From contig JASEHG010000016.1 of assembly GCA_030018855.1 (NCBI GenBank), forward strand, positions 1 to 18,463: a stretch of DNA of 18,463 bases. Reading direction: 5' to 3'. The notes beneath the pieces are model-generated. The model did no database searches. It was not told where the DNA came from and saw nothing but the letters and a program-made list of their open reading frames with translations. The stretch is from Candidatus Brocadiaceae bacterium. GTDB lineage: Bacteria > Planctomycetota > Brocadiia > Brocadiales > Bathyanammoxibiaceae. Both the position numbers and the translations under genes were made by a program. This document shows positions 6,399 to 13,913 of this stretch, one piece after another; position 1 is the stretch's first letter, and each line of letters begins with the position of its first letter.

Positions 6399-6537
6399 GA
6401 AATCCAAATTACAAAACCCAAATGACAAATTAATGCCAAATTTCAAAGCTCAAATACTAAATCACTTGGACTTTGTCATTTGGATTTTATTTGACATTTA
6501 AGCTTTGATATTTGACATTTATTTGTTGTTTGAGCTC
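6399..6537. repeat. AT-rich stuttering inverted repeat between gmk and the coaC-like gene
   Basis: The whole gap is built from variants of CAAAT and ATTTG. Complementary pairs include CAAATGACAAA (6419-6429) with TTTGTCATTTG (6473-6483) and TCAAAGCT (6443-6450) with AGCTTTGA (6501-6508). Its composition is far more AT-rich than the flanking genes. TTGACA occurs at 6491 and 6512 but no convincing -10 lies at the right distance. The repeat reaches to within a few bases of the next ATG, and no Shine-Dalgarno site is visible. The rpoZ gene often found after gmk is not here. Confidence 0.65.
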
Positions 6538-6542
6538 TAACT

Positions 6543-7142
6543 ATGACTTATACGATTATACTTGGGGTTACAGGAAGCATAGCCGCCTACAAGGCCTGTG
6601 AGATAACCACACGCCTCGTGAAATCTGGAGTAGAGGTAGTGGTGGTGATGACCGACTGTGCCCAGCACTTCGTCACCCCCCTTACCTTCCGGACCCTGTC
6701 CAACAATAAGGTGGTAACAGGACTCTTTGGTCAGGAAGAGGTGCATGACCCCTACCACGTCTCCCTCTCTGACAGGGCAGACCTTATATTGATAGCCCCG
6801 GCCACCGCCAACGTAATAGGCCAGATGGCCTCCGGGATTGCAGATGACGTCCTTACCTGCACGGTACTGGCCTCCAAGGCTAGGGTGCTCCTCGCCCCTG
6901 CAATGGACGACAGGATGTATTCTCACCCAGTAGTGCAAGGGAATATCCAAAAACTGAAGGCTATTGGGTACCGTTTCATTGGACCGGTAGAGGGCCGGCT
7001 CTCCTCCGGCCGTATAGGGGTAGGAAGGATGGCTGACGTAGAAGATATAGTCCGGGCGGTACAGGAAGAACTCAAGGCACTCCCCTCCAAGCCACAAAAG
7101 GAGGCGGGAGTAAAGGGACTCAGTGGAAAAAGTAAGGGTTAA
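6543..7142 (+). CDS. Phosphopantothenoylcysteine decarboxylase-like flavoprotein (CoaC half only)
   Basis: The 199-residue protein belongs to the homo-oligomeric FMN-containing Cys decarboxylases. Family features are GVTGSIAAYK (8-17), the active His in YHVSLSDRAD (H72), APATANVIGQMASGIADD (85-102), a PAM motif at 119-121 and GVGRMAD at 159-165. In coenzyme A synthesis such an enzyme makes 4'-phosphopantetheine. The CoaB synthetase domain fused to it in most bacteria is absent: the frame ends about 35 residues after GRMAD. Two usual motif residues differ. The substrate-clamp motif PxMNxxMW reads PAMDDRMY, and the position of the ACG cysteine reads SSG. CoaC is likely, but another substrate is possible, so no symbol is assigned. 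The stop overlaps dut by 20 bp. Confidence 0.8.
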   Translation: MTYTIILGVTGSIAAYKACEITTRLVKSGVEVVVVMTDCAQHFVTPLTFRTLSNNKVVTGLFGQEEVHDPYHVSLSDRADLILIAPATANVIGQMASGIADDVLTCTVLASKARVLLAPAMDDRMYSHPVVQGNIQKLKAIGYRFIGPVEGRLSSGRIGVGRMADVEDIVRAVQEELKALPSKPQKEAGVKGLSGKSKG

Positions 7143-7572
7143 CATAAGACGAAAAGAGGGATGCAAAGACCTCCCACTGCCTCGCTATATGAGTGAAGGG
7201 GCAAGCGGGGTTGACCTCTATGCGGCCGTAGAAACCGAGTTGATGCTGGAGCCTCAGCAGATAAGGGCCATCCCCTCAGGGGTTTTTGTGGAAGTCCCCA
7301 CTGGTTACGAGGCACAGGTGAGGGCCAGGAGTGGACTGGCCCTGAAGAACGGCCTGGCAGTGGTTAACGCCCCGGGCACAATAGACAGCGATTACAGGGG
7401 GGAGATTTGCGTCATCCTCTGCAATCTGGGCAAGGAGCCCTTTAATATCCAGAGGGGGATGCGTATCGCCCAGCTCGTATTCCAGCCCGTGGTAAGGGCT
7501 GAACTGGAAGAGACAGAAGAACTTCAAAAGACAAAAAGAAACGAGGGTGGCTTTGGTCATACAGGAGTCTAA
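7123..7572 (+). CDS. dut: Deoxyuridine 5'-triphosphate nucleotidohydrolase
   Basis: dUTPase hydrolyses dUTP to dUMP and keeps uracil out of DNA. All five motifs of the trimeric family are present in 149 residues: ASGVDLYA (27-34), RARSGLALKNG (67-77), NAPGTIDSDYRGEI (82-95, catalytic Asp D88), GMRIAQLVF (112-120) and RNEGGFGHTG (139-148), where His replaces the usual Ser of GGFGSTG. The start is GTG at 7123, within the end of the coaC-like gene, with AAAGGGA a few bases upstream. No ATG lies before motif 1 other than in RYMSEG, which is too late. ftsK follows five bases after the stop. Confidence 0.96.
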   Translation: MEKVRVNIRRKEGCKDLPLPRYMSEGASGVDLYAAVETELMLEPQQIRAIPSGVFVEVPTGYEAQVRARSGLALKNGLAVVNAPGTIDSDYRGEICVILCNLGKEPFNIQRGMRIAQLVFQPVVRAELEETEELQKTKRNEGGFGHTGV

Positions 7573-7577
7573 GGGAC

Positions 7578-9704
7578 ATGGATAGAAAAAGGACCATAAA
7601 CATTGTCCTGGCGGTGTTTCTTGTAGCCTTTGCCCTCTTTGCCCTGATAAGCCTTGGGAGCTTTCAACCCACTGACCCCCCCTTCTCTAACTATCCCTCC
7701 AACGTCCAAATAAAAAATTACTGTGGACTATTGGGGGCAGAGCTATCGGGCTACACCCTATCTGGGCTGGGTCTTGCGGGTCTGGCGGTGATACTCCTGC
7801 TGGGCGCCTGGGGTGTGCTATTCCTGTTAAAGGGAGAGATAGAAGACCTCTGGGTTAAGGCAGTAGGCGGGGTACTCCTTGTAGTCTCGCTTAGTTTATT
7901 CCTGGGTCTCCTGGACCCCATCCTGCCCCCCAAAGGTCTCCTGGCCTGGTCGGGAGGAGCCCTTGGCACAACGGCCTCTAATCAATTAGTAAAGAACCTG
8001 GGCCTGGCCGGTACAGGGGTATTCCTGGCCTTCGGGTTCTTCATATCCACGGTACTCTTATTCAACATAAGCCTCGCAGAGGGCATCGTTGGCTGGGTCA
8101 GGGGGCTAAAAGCCCGCAGTGAATCCAAACGCCCCAAGAAGTCCAATACACCTCCTCCCCCCTCCCCTGAGCCAGAGGAGGAGGCCGCCGCAGTACCTGC
8201 AGGCCCTCTACAAGTACCCCTGGGGCTACTGGACGAACCAGACCATAGAGACGCCCAGGACGAGGAAGAACTCCGCAAGGGAGCGGAGGTGCTTGAGTCC
8301 ACCCTGGAGAAGTTTAACATAATCGCCCACGTAGTAGGCCATGAGACAGGCCCCGCCATAACCATGTACGAGGTAGAGTTGTCCCCTGGCACAAAGGTAT
8401 CCAGGGTCATCTCCCTGTCAGACGACATCGCCATAGCCATGAAGGCCCCCAGTATAAGGGTAGTGGCCCCCCTCAAGGGGAGGTCCACCGTAGGGATAGA
8501 GGTGCCTAACGCACGCAGGGGAAACGTGAGGCTCAGGGAACTGCTGGAACTCACTGCCCAGGGCAAGATAGACGTCAGCGATGACTCCGTGCCCCTCCTC
8601 CTGGGGAGGGACATCACGGGTTATCCCATCTTTTGGGACCTGGCCTCCATGCCCCACCTCCTCATCGCCGGCACCACCGGCTCAGGAAAATCCGTGTGTT
8701 TGAACTCCATCATACTCAACATTTTATTCCTAAGGTCCCGCCGGGAGGTGAAGCTCCTCCTGGTGGACCCCAAGATGGTGGAGTTCTCTGCATTTAAGGA
8801 CATACCCCATCTAATAACCCCTGTGGTCACAGACGTGAAGGAGGCCCAGGCGGTACTGGAGTGGGCCGTTAACAAGATGGAAGAACGCTACAGCCTGCTG
8901 GCCAGGGTCGGGGTGAAAAATATCATTGAGTACAATAAATTTGGAGAAGAGAGCCTCAAAAAGAAACTGGGGCCCAGTGCAGAACTTGACCCTGAGGCCT
9001 TTTATCTCCCCCACGTGGTAATAATCATAGACGAACTGGCAGACCTCATGATGGTAGCCTCAAGGAAGGTAGAGGATTATATCATAAGACTCTCCCAAAA
9101 GAGCCGTGCCGTGGGCATACACCTGATAGTCTCCACCCAGAGGCCCTCGGTGGACGTGGTCACAGGGTTAATAAAATCCAACCTCCCTGCCCGCATATCC
9201 TTCCACGTGGCCTCCAAGGTGGACTCCAGAACCGTACTGGACCAGAATGGGGCAGAGAAGCTCCTGGGCAGTGGCGACATGCTCTTCATGCCCCCTGGCA
9301 CCACAGAACTCCTGAGGGTCCAGGGCACTTATGTCAATGATGAGGAGGTACGGAAGGTGGTGGAGCATCTCAAGAAACAGTCTACGCCCGAATTCTCCCC
9401 TGAACTCAAACAGTGGAAGCTCCAGGCCAAAAAGGAAGAAAAGGAAGACCCGCTCTACAAGGGGGCCGTACAAGTGACCCTTGGCAAGGGCAGGTGCACT
9501 GAAAAACTGCTCCAGGAAGAACTCCAGGTCAGCTATGCACGGGCAGTGTGCCTTATGGACCAGATGGTAGAGGATGGTATACTTGGAGAAGACAAAGGGG
9601 CAGGGTACAGGGAGGTAATCCTGAAGCCCGAGGAGTGGAAATCCAGGCCTACGGTGGGCAAGGCGAAACTAAGGGAAAACCCTGAAGAGACCGTGAAGAA
9701 ATGA
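7578..9704 (+). CDS. ftsK: DNA translocase FtsK/SpoIIIE
   Basis: FtsK pumps DNA at the division septum and helps resolve chromosomes. The 708-residue protein has four predicted membrane segments (about 8-27, 62-85, 94-114, 141-164), a short Pro/Glu-rich linker (190-205), and the motor. The motor's alpha part is at about 235-330, with Walker A GTTGSGKS at 365-372 and Walker B VVIIIDELAD at 480-489, followed by STQRPSVDVVTGLIKSN. A winged-helix gamma domain is at about 628-682, but its reading helix (QVSYARAVCLMDQM) is less basic than the usual 'GYNRAARL-x2-ME'. The linker is short compared with enterobacterial FtsK and similar to SpoIIIE. The stop overlaps the rimO ATG as ATGA. Confidence 0.95.
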   Translation: MDRKRTINIVLAVFLVAFALFALISLGSFQPTDPPFSNYPSNVQIKNYCGLLGAELSGYTLSGLGLAGLAVILLLGAWGVLFLLKGEIEDLWVKAVGGVLLVVSLSLFLGLLDPILPPKGLLAWSGGALGTTASNQLVKNLGLAGTGVFLAFGFFISTVLLFNISLAEGIVGWVRGLKARSESKRPKKSNTPPPPSPEPEEEAAAVPAGPLQVPLGLLDEPDHRDAQDEEELRKGAEVLESTLEKFNIIAHVVGHETGPAITMYEVELSPGTKVSRVISLSDDIAIAMKAPSIRVVAPLKGRSTVGIEVPNARRGNVRLRELLELTAQGKIDVSDDSVPLLLGRDITGYPIFWDLASMPHLLIAGTTGSGKSVCLNSIILNILFLRSRREVKLLLVDPKMVEFSAFKDIPHLITPVVTDVKEAQAVLEWAVNKMEERYSLLARVGVKNIIEYNKFGEESLKKKLGPSAELDPEAFYLPHVVIIIDELADLMMVASRKVEDYIIRLSQKSRAVGIHLIVSTQRPSVDVVTGLIKSNLPARISFHVASKVDSRTVLDQNGAEKLLGSGDMLFMPPGTTELLRVQGTYVNDEEVRKVVEHLKKQSTPEFSPELKQWKLQAKKEEKEDPLYKGAVQVTLGKGRCTEKLLQEELQVSYARAVCLMDQMVEDGILGEDKGAGYREVILKPEEWKSRPTVGKAKLRENPEETVKK

Positions 9705-11077
9705 AGAACCCAAAGATAGCCCTTATCAGCCTCGGATGCACGAAGAACCTGGTGGACTCCGAAAAGATACTCGGCAGGCTGGCCCAGGGGGGGGCCTCCT
9801 TTTGCCAGGAACCAGAGGCGGCAGACGTACTCATAATTAACACCTGCGGTTTTATAAAGGAGGCCAAAGAGGAGTCCGTGGAGACCATACTCCAGATGGC
9901 AAGACTTAAGGATGCACGCCTGAAAAAACTCATAGTCACGGGATGTCTGGCCGAGAGATACCAGGAGGAGCTGACCAGGGACATCCCCGAAATAGACCAT
10001 GTAGTGGGATTAGAGAATTTTAATCAGGTAGCAGAATTTTCAGGTCTTAAAAAGGGCGGTAGAAACGGGTGTCAGGAGGATTCCAGGCTACGCCTTACCC
10101 CCAGACACTATTCATATCTGAAGGTATCAGAAGGTTGTAATAACCCTTGCAGCTATTGTTCCATCCCATCCATAAGAGGCCCCTTCAAGAGCCGTAGCAT
10201 GGAGGACGTACTAAGGGAGGCAGGGGAGCTTGTCTCAAGCGGGACTAAAGAGATAAACCTCATCGCCCAGGACAGCACCCTTTACGGTATAGACCTCTAC
10301 GGCAGGAAACGTCTCCACGAACTCCTCCAGAGGCTCTCGGAGATTGATGACCTCAGATGGATCAGGCTACTCTATACCCACCCGGCCCACTTCTACCCCG
10401 CCCTCATTAAGGAGATTGCCAGTAATGAGAAGGTGGTAAAGTATCTGGACCTCCCCATCCAGCACATCAATGACAAAATCCTCTCAAGGATGGGCCGAGG
10501 AGTAAACAGGGGCGATATTGAGGGCCTTATAAAAAGACTGCGGGAGGAGGTGTCGGGACTCTTCCTGAGGAGCACTGTAATAGTGGGTTTCCCCGGAGAA
10601 AGAGAGGAGGAGTTCCAGGAGCTCCTGGACTTCCTGGAAGAAACGGCCTTTGAAAGGCTGGGGGCCTTTACGTATTCCAGGGAAGAAGGAACCGCTGCGG
10701 CGGGCCTTCGAGGTCACGTCTCTGAAAAGATAAAGAAGAAGAGACTGGGAGAGGTAATGTCACTACAACAGGGGCTTACCTTCAGGGAAAATGCCCGCTG
10801 GGTGGGTAAAGAAATAGAGGTACTGGTAGAGGAAGTAGGGGCAACCCTTGCAGTTGCCCAAAATAAAAGGGCAGGGGCAAGCCCTGCCACAGAAAACAGG
10901 GCAGGGGCAAGCCCTGCCCCTACACTGCGATGGGGGTATGGGAGGTCCTATGGCGATGCGCCAGAGGTGGATGGTAACGTCAAGCTTGAGGGTTCCAACC
11001 TGATGACAGGAGAATTCCGCAGGGCCCTCGTAACAACGTGGGAGGGTTACAACCTTGTTGCCCGCTGTCTGGACTGA
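9701..11077 (+). CDS. rimO: Ribosomal protein uS12 methylthiotransferase, with repeat-encoded insert
   Basis: RimO adds a methylthio group to an aspartate of ribosomal protein S12. The N-terminal iron-sulfur domain has C13 (SLGCTKNLVDSE), C49 (NTCGFI) and C82 (TGCLAERY). The radical-SAM cluster motif CNNPCSYC is at 146-153 (C146, C150, C153). The C-terminal TRAM domain should run from about 372 (IEVLVEEV) directly to GRSYGDAPEVDG. Here about 30 extra residues (379-408) come between, containing VGATLAVAQ and a twice-repeated RAGASPA. They match exactly a DNA repeat at 10835-10923, so the length is 458 against about 430-440. The frame stays open and the downstream TRAM motif is intact. The ATG overlaps the ftsK stop by 4 bp and the 3' end overlaps pgsA. 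Confidence 0.95.
   Translation: MKNPKIALISLGCTKNLVDSEKILGRLAQGGASFCQEPEAADVLIINTCGFIKEAKEESVETILQMARLKDARLKKLIVTGCLAERYQEELTRDIPEIDHVVGLENFNQVAEFSGLKKGGRNGCQEDSRLRLTPRHYSYLKVSEGCNNPCSYCSIPSIRGPFKSRSMEDVLREAGELVSSGTKEINLIAQDSTLYGIDLYGRKRLHELLQRLSEIDDLRWIRLLYTHPAHFYPALIKEIASNEKVVKYLDLPIQHINDKILSRMGRGVNRGDIEGLIKRLREEVSGLFLRSTVIVGFPGEREEEFQELLDFLEETAFERLGAFTYSREEGTAAAGLRGHVSEKIKKKRLGEVMSLQQGLTFRENARWVGKEIEVLVEEVGATLAVAQNKRAGASPATENRAGASPAPTLRWGYGRSYGDAPEVDGNVKLEGSNLMTGEFRRALVTTWEGYNLVARCLD
10835..10923 (+). repeat. Composite family B repeat inside the rimO TRAM domain
   Basis: The 89 bases begin GTAGGGGC and end GCCCCTAC, like the simple copies. Inside are three stem units: GGGCAAC and GTTGCCC around 7 bases, then two copies of GGCAGGGGCAAGCCCTGCC set exactly 30 bases apart (full 21-base copies at 10868-10888 and 10898-10918). 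The 30-base period keeps the frame and gives the repeated peptide RAGASPA. AT-rich 9-base linkers separate the units. Confidence 0.85.
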
Positions 11078-11732
11078 CCAACACGTAAAATGGGTGGGTA
11101 AGGGCCTTAAAAAGTTCCTGTGGCCCCTTCGCTACATATCTGACACGGGTGGATGGAGCAGGTCTGAGAACCTGCCTAACCAGCTAACTATCCTGAGGCT
11201 CTTCATGGGCCTGTTCTTTCTCCTTATCCTTTCCCTTGGTTTCTTTGGCCTGGCACTGACGGTCTACATCCCGGCCATGACTACGGACGTACTGGACGGC
11301 TACCTGGCCAGGCGCAATGGCCAAATCAGCAATTTTGGGAGGATACTGGACCCCCTGGCAGATAAGTTAATCATCTGCGGCGGCCTCTCCCTCCTCATCT
11401 TCTATCTCCCTATAGTGAGACCATGGATGGTAATAACGATAATCGCAAGGGAATTGCTGGTAAGCCTCCTGAGGGGATACGCCGAGCTAAATGGGGTCGC
11501 CTTCCCCAGCAACGTCTGGGGCAAGGTCAAGATGTCCCTTCAATCGTTCGTTGTCGGGTTGCTAGTCTTCGTTGCCGGCCCTGCCCAGGGGTATTACTGG
11601 ATCCTCACGGGGGCAGAGGCGTTACTCTGGTTTACCGTTATGTTCACCCTCCTCTCCGGCCTCGCCTACTTCCTGCAGGGCTGGCAGTTCCTCCGGGCAA
11701 GGATAAGTAAGAAACCCTATGGAGTTCTGTAA
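11055..11732 (+). CDS. pgsA: CDP-alcohol phosphatidyltransferase, probably phosphatidylglycerophosphate synthase
   Basis: This membrane enzyme makes phosphatidylglycerophosphate from CDP-diacylglycerol and glycerol 3-phosphate. The CDP-alcohol motif D-x2-D-G-x2-A-R-x8-G-x3-D-x3-D is complete: D78, D81, G82, A85, R86, G95, D99 and D103. Several hydrophobic helices flank it. The family's usual N-terminus, NLPNQLTILRL, starts only at residue 39, so the first 38 residues are extra. TTG at 11055 is preceded by GGAGGG (11041-11046) at 8 bases and overlaps the end of rimO. GTG 11094 is the other candidate, without a site. A short inverted repeat, GCAGGT and ACCTGC (11158-11175), lies just before the conserved start. 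Substrate specificity within the CDP-alcohol family is inferred. Confidence 0.88.
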   Translation: MLPAVWTDQHVKWVGKGLKKFLWPLRYISDTGGWSRSENLPNQLTILRLFMGLFFLLILSLGFFGLALTVYIPAMTTDVLDGYLARRNGQISNFGRILDPLADKLIICGGLSLLIFYLPIVRPWMVITIIARELLVSLLRGYAELNGVAFPSNVWGKVKMSLQSFVVGLLVFVAGPAQGYYWILTGAEALLWFTVMFTLLSGLAYFLQGWQFLRARISKKPYGVL

Positions 11733-12471
11733 GACCTTAGCCGTAACCCTTAAGAGGGTAGACTACAGCAACACTAGCCAGATAGCTACCTTCTACACCC
11801 TCAACTATGGAAAGATACAGGCCCTGGCCAGGGGCTCTAAGCGTATGGGGAAAAAGGCCCCCGGCTCTATTGACTTGTTCTCTTACAATGAGATAATCTT
11901 TCTTAAAAAGGAACCAGGCAGTTTGCATCTCCTGACCGAATGGGAGCTACTTGAAGACTTCCCGGCCTTCAGAAAAGAGATAGAGAGGTTTTATTCGGCC
12001 TGTTATGCAGTGGAGTTATTAAACAAACTTATAGACGAAGGAGAGACCGACAAACCCCTCTTTCATCTCCTCCTGGACACTTTGCACAGTCTATCAAGAG
12101 ATAACAATAAGGATTTGAGTCTCCTGGCCTTTGAACTCCAACTACTCAAACACCTGGGCTACCTCCCCGGACTAGGGGAATGTACCCAGTGCGGGAAGAA
12201 GTTCCCCAGGAACTCAGGGGCAGTGTTTAGCCCCTTCCAGCGGGGTCTGATATGTAAGATTTGTAATGGGCATAGCGAAGTAGGGGCACGGCGCGCCGTG
12301 CCCCTACAGCTCTCCCCGCCTGCCCTCTCTACTGCTAATTTCCTGGCTGGCTGTAAGCTATCTGCCCTCAATCGCCTCAATGTACCCCAAAAAGTACGTG
12401 AGGAGTTGAAGGGGCTGAGTACGGAGTACCTCTCCCAAATCTGGGGCAGACCGGTAGGGGCATGGAGATGA
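11719..12471 (+). CDS. recO: DNA repair protein RecO, with repeat-encoded insert
   Basis: RecO works with RecF and RecR to load RecA at gaps and anneals DNA. The 250-residue protein has an N-terminal OB-fold (VTLKRVDYSNTSQIATFYT to FLKKEPGSLHLLTEWELLE, about 9-79), a helical middle, and a four-cysteine zinc site C155-x2-C158 and C179-x2-C182. Directly after that site, residues 188-196 (VGARRAVPL) are encoded by a perfect 28-base palindrome. The last residues (GRPVGAWR) include a half copy of the same element. The ATG at 11719 lies inside the end of pgsA (14 bp overlap). Without the inserts the protein would be near usual RecO length. The frame is intact, so the protein is probably made. Confidence 0.9.
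   Translation: MEFCKTLAVTLKRVDYSNTSQIATFYTLNYGKIQALARGSKRMGKKAPGSIDLFSYNEIIFLKKEPGSLHLLTEWELLEDFPAFRKEIERFYSACYAVELLNKLIDEGETDKPLFHLLLDTLHSLSRDNNKDLSLLAFELQLLKHLGYLPGLGECTQCGKKFPRNSGAVFSPFQRGLICKICNGHSEVGARRAVPLQLSPPALSTANFLAGCKLSALNRLNVPQKVREELKGLSTEYLSQIWGRPVGAWR
12280..12307 (+). repeat. Family B perfect palindrome inside recO
   Basis: Arms GTAGGGGCACGGCG and CGCCGTGCCCCTAC meet with no spacer. The outer bases equal those of the gmk copy. The core differs at several places, and each change is matched on the other arm. It is read from Val-Gly-Ala-Arg, the same frame as in gmk. Confidence 0.85.
12454..12462 (+). repeat. Possible half copy of the family B end at the recO 3' end
   Basis: GTAGGGGCA equals the left end of the family B palindromes and is read as Val-Gly-Ala in RecO. 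The right arm is absent. It lies just before the ATG codons of the next gene and may serve as its ribosome site. Nine bases could match by chance. Confidence 0.35.
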
Positions 12472-13421
12472 TTAGAAACTCCTGCAGACTGGCGGGCTCA
12501 ACTACAAGAATTCTAGCCCTTATTGCAGGAATAATGCTCCTCTCCCCTCCACCCAATCTTTACGGCAAGCTGATATGGAATAAGGATACGGGATGGGTAG
12601 ACCCTATCACCCTGAACCCCCGTATTCCAGACCAGCATTTTAAACTGGCCCTGTCCATGATGGTGGACCAGCAGTACGAGAGTGCCGTAAAGGAATTCAA
12701 GGCCGTGCTGAAGGCGGATAAAGATGGAACCCTGATGGAACCCTGTTTATACAGCATTGCCCAGGCCTACCTTCTGGCAGGCAAGTACATGAGGGCATTT
12801 GATGCCTACGAAGACTTCCTGGAGAGACTTCCGGGGACAAGGCTCTCAGGCGTAATCTTAGAAAAGGAATACCAGGCAGGGGTGGCCCTCATGGAGTCCA
12901 AACCCACGAGGGCGGTGGAAATCTTTGAAAAGGTAATAGAACATAACCCCAAGGGACCGCTGGCACCCGAGAGTCAGGTGAAGCTAGCCGATGCCTATTT
13001 TATGGCCATGGAATATGAGTCGGCCGAAGAGGCCTACAAAAAACTGTTAGAAAATTACCCCAAGAGCGAGTGGGCCCCCTATGCCATGTTCCGTATCCCC
13101 CTCAGCAAACTCACCCTGGAGACCATGAGGGAAAGGGACCTCGGCAGGCTCTGGAAGGCAAGAGAGGGTTTTGAGGAGTATCTGGCCAATTATCCAGCAG
13201 GGAACTTTGCTGAAGAGGCCAAAAAGAAGATCCACGAGACGGAGGAATTTATTGCCCGTAGACAGTACGATATTGCAGAACTCTACCTCAGGAAGAAACA
13301 CCCCCAGGCGGCCATGGTCCACTTTGAAGGTGTAGTAAACCATTTCCCCAATACCTCCTGGGCCGAAAAGTCCAGAGAACAGATAGAATTCTTGAAAAAG
13401 ATTAACGCAACCAGAAAATGA
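12468..13421 (+). CDS. BamD-like outer membrane assembly protein with tetratricopeptide repeats
   Basis: The product (317 residues from ATG 12468; ATG 12462 adds two) has an N-terminal signal-like hydrophobic segment (about 14-26), the motif KLIWNKDTGWVDP, then TPR-type helices: FKLALSMMVDQQYESAVKEF, YSIAQAYLLAGKYMRAFDAY, KLADAYFMAMEYESAEEAY and, near the end, RRQYDIAELYLRKKHPQAAMVHF. The C-terminal stretch with FPNTSWAEKS resembles BamD, part of the machine that inserts beta-barrel proteins in the outer membrane. No lipobox cysteine is seen after the signal, unlike enterobacterial BamD. The ATG at 12468 overlaps the recO stop as ATGA, and the following lptE gene is also an envelope gene. A YbgF/CpoB-like role is the alternative. 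Confidence 0.8.
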   Translation: MIRNSCRLAGSTTRILALIAGIMLLSPPPNLYGKLIWNKDTGWVDPITLNPRIPDQHFKLALSMMVDQQYESAVKEFKAVLKADKDGTLMEPCLYSIAQAYLLAGKYMRAFDAYEDFLERLPGTRLSGVILEKEYQAGVALMESKPTRAVEIFEKVIEHNPKGPLAPESQVKLADAYFMAMEYESAEEAYKKLLENYPKSEWAPYAMFRIPLSKLTLETMRERDLGRLWKAREGFEEYLANYPAGNFAEEAKKKIHETEEFIARRQYDIAELYLRKKHPQAAMVHFEGVVNHFPNTSWAEKSREQIEFLKKINATRK

Positions 13422-13906
13422 GACTACTATGGCTAGGGCTGTTCACGGTGAGCCTTCTACTGGCGGCCTGCGGGTACACCTCCAGGTCCCAATTGCGGCA
13501 AAACGTAAACACCGTTTATGTGCCCATATTTGATAATCTTACCTACCGGCGGGGGCTGGAGTTTGACCTAACCAATGCCCTTAAGAATGAGATACTCTTC
13601 AGGACCCGCTTAAAGATAGTAGATAAGGACCACGCAGACTCTATCCTCTACGGCTCAATAACTGACGTAAAGAAACTCATCCTCTTAGAGGACACCAAGG
13701 CTAACCCGGCAGAGGCGGCAATGGTCATTATTATAGATTTCTCCTGGGTAGACCTCCGTACCGGTAGGACCATAGTAAATAAGAAAAACATCACTCAACA
13801 GGCCGAATTTATCGTAAAGAGGAAAGAAACCGAAGAAACTGCCGAAAGGGAGGCCTTCGTAGACCTGGCAGAGAAGGTTATAAACCTCATGGAGGAGAAT
13901 TGGTAG
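13418..13906 (+). CDS. lptE: LPS assembly lipoprotein LptE-like
   Basis: The 162-residue product has a lipoprotein signal with a lipobox LAAC (Cys at residue 18) after a short hydrophobic stretch. The rest, CGYTSRSQLRQNVNTVYVPIFDN, GLEFDLTNALKNEI and ADSILYGSITDVKKL, matches the LptE family, which plugs LptD and helps deliver lipopolysaccharide to the outer membrane. Length is normal. The ATG overlaps the stop of the BamD-like gene as ATGA, so both envelope proteins are coupled. Sequence similarity in this family is low and the call rests on the lipobox, the VYVPIFDN strand and the neighbour. Confidence 0.83.
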   Translation: MRLLWLGLFTVSLLLAACGYTSRSQLRQNVNTVYVPIFDNLTYRRGLEFDLTNALKNEILFRTRLKIVDKDHADSILYGSITDVKKLILLEDTKANPAEAAMVIIIDFSWVDLRTGRTIVNKKNITQQAEFIVKRKETEETAEREAFVDLAEKVINLMEENW

Positions 13907-13913
13907 GCCCTTG

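Noticed and set aside
6491..6517. TTGACA boxes as a promoter for the coaC-like gene
   Set aside because: No -10 box lies at 16-18 bases from either, and both are part of the word repeat.
6537..7166. Minus-strand open frame of 209 codons opposite the coaC-like gene
   Set aside because: The + strand frame has clear family motifs. The reverse translation is Tyr/Gly/His-rich without any family signature.
7982..8617. Long minus-strand open frame (211 codons) inside ftsK
   Set aside because: It lies opposite a clear FtsK coding region, has Ser/Arg-rich low-complexity translation and no recognisable motif; a shadow of GC-rich coding bias.
10868..10918. Two repeats at 30-base spacing considered as a CRISPR-like array
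   Set aside because: The spacing unit is nine bases, the repeats are coding and in frame in rimO, and only two exist.
11158..11175. GCAGGT...ACCTGC inverted repeat near the pgsA conserved start, possibly a decayed element
   Set aside because: Arms are only six bases and the family ends are absent. It is mentioned under pgsA but not counted as a copy.
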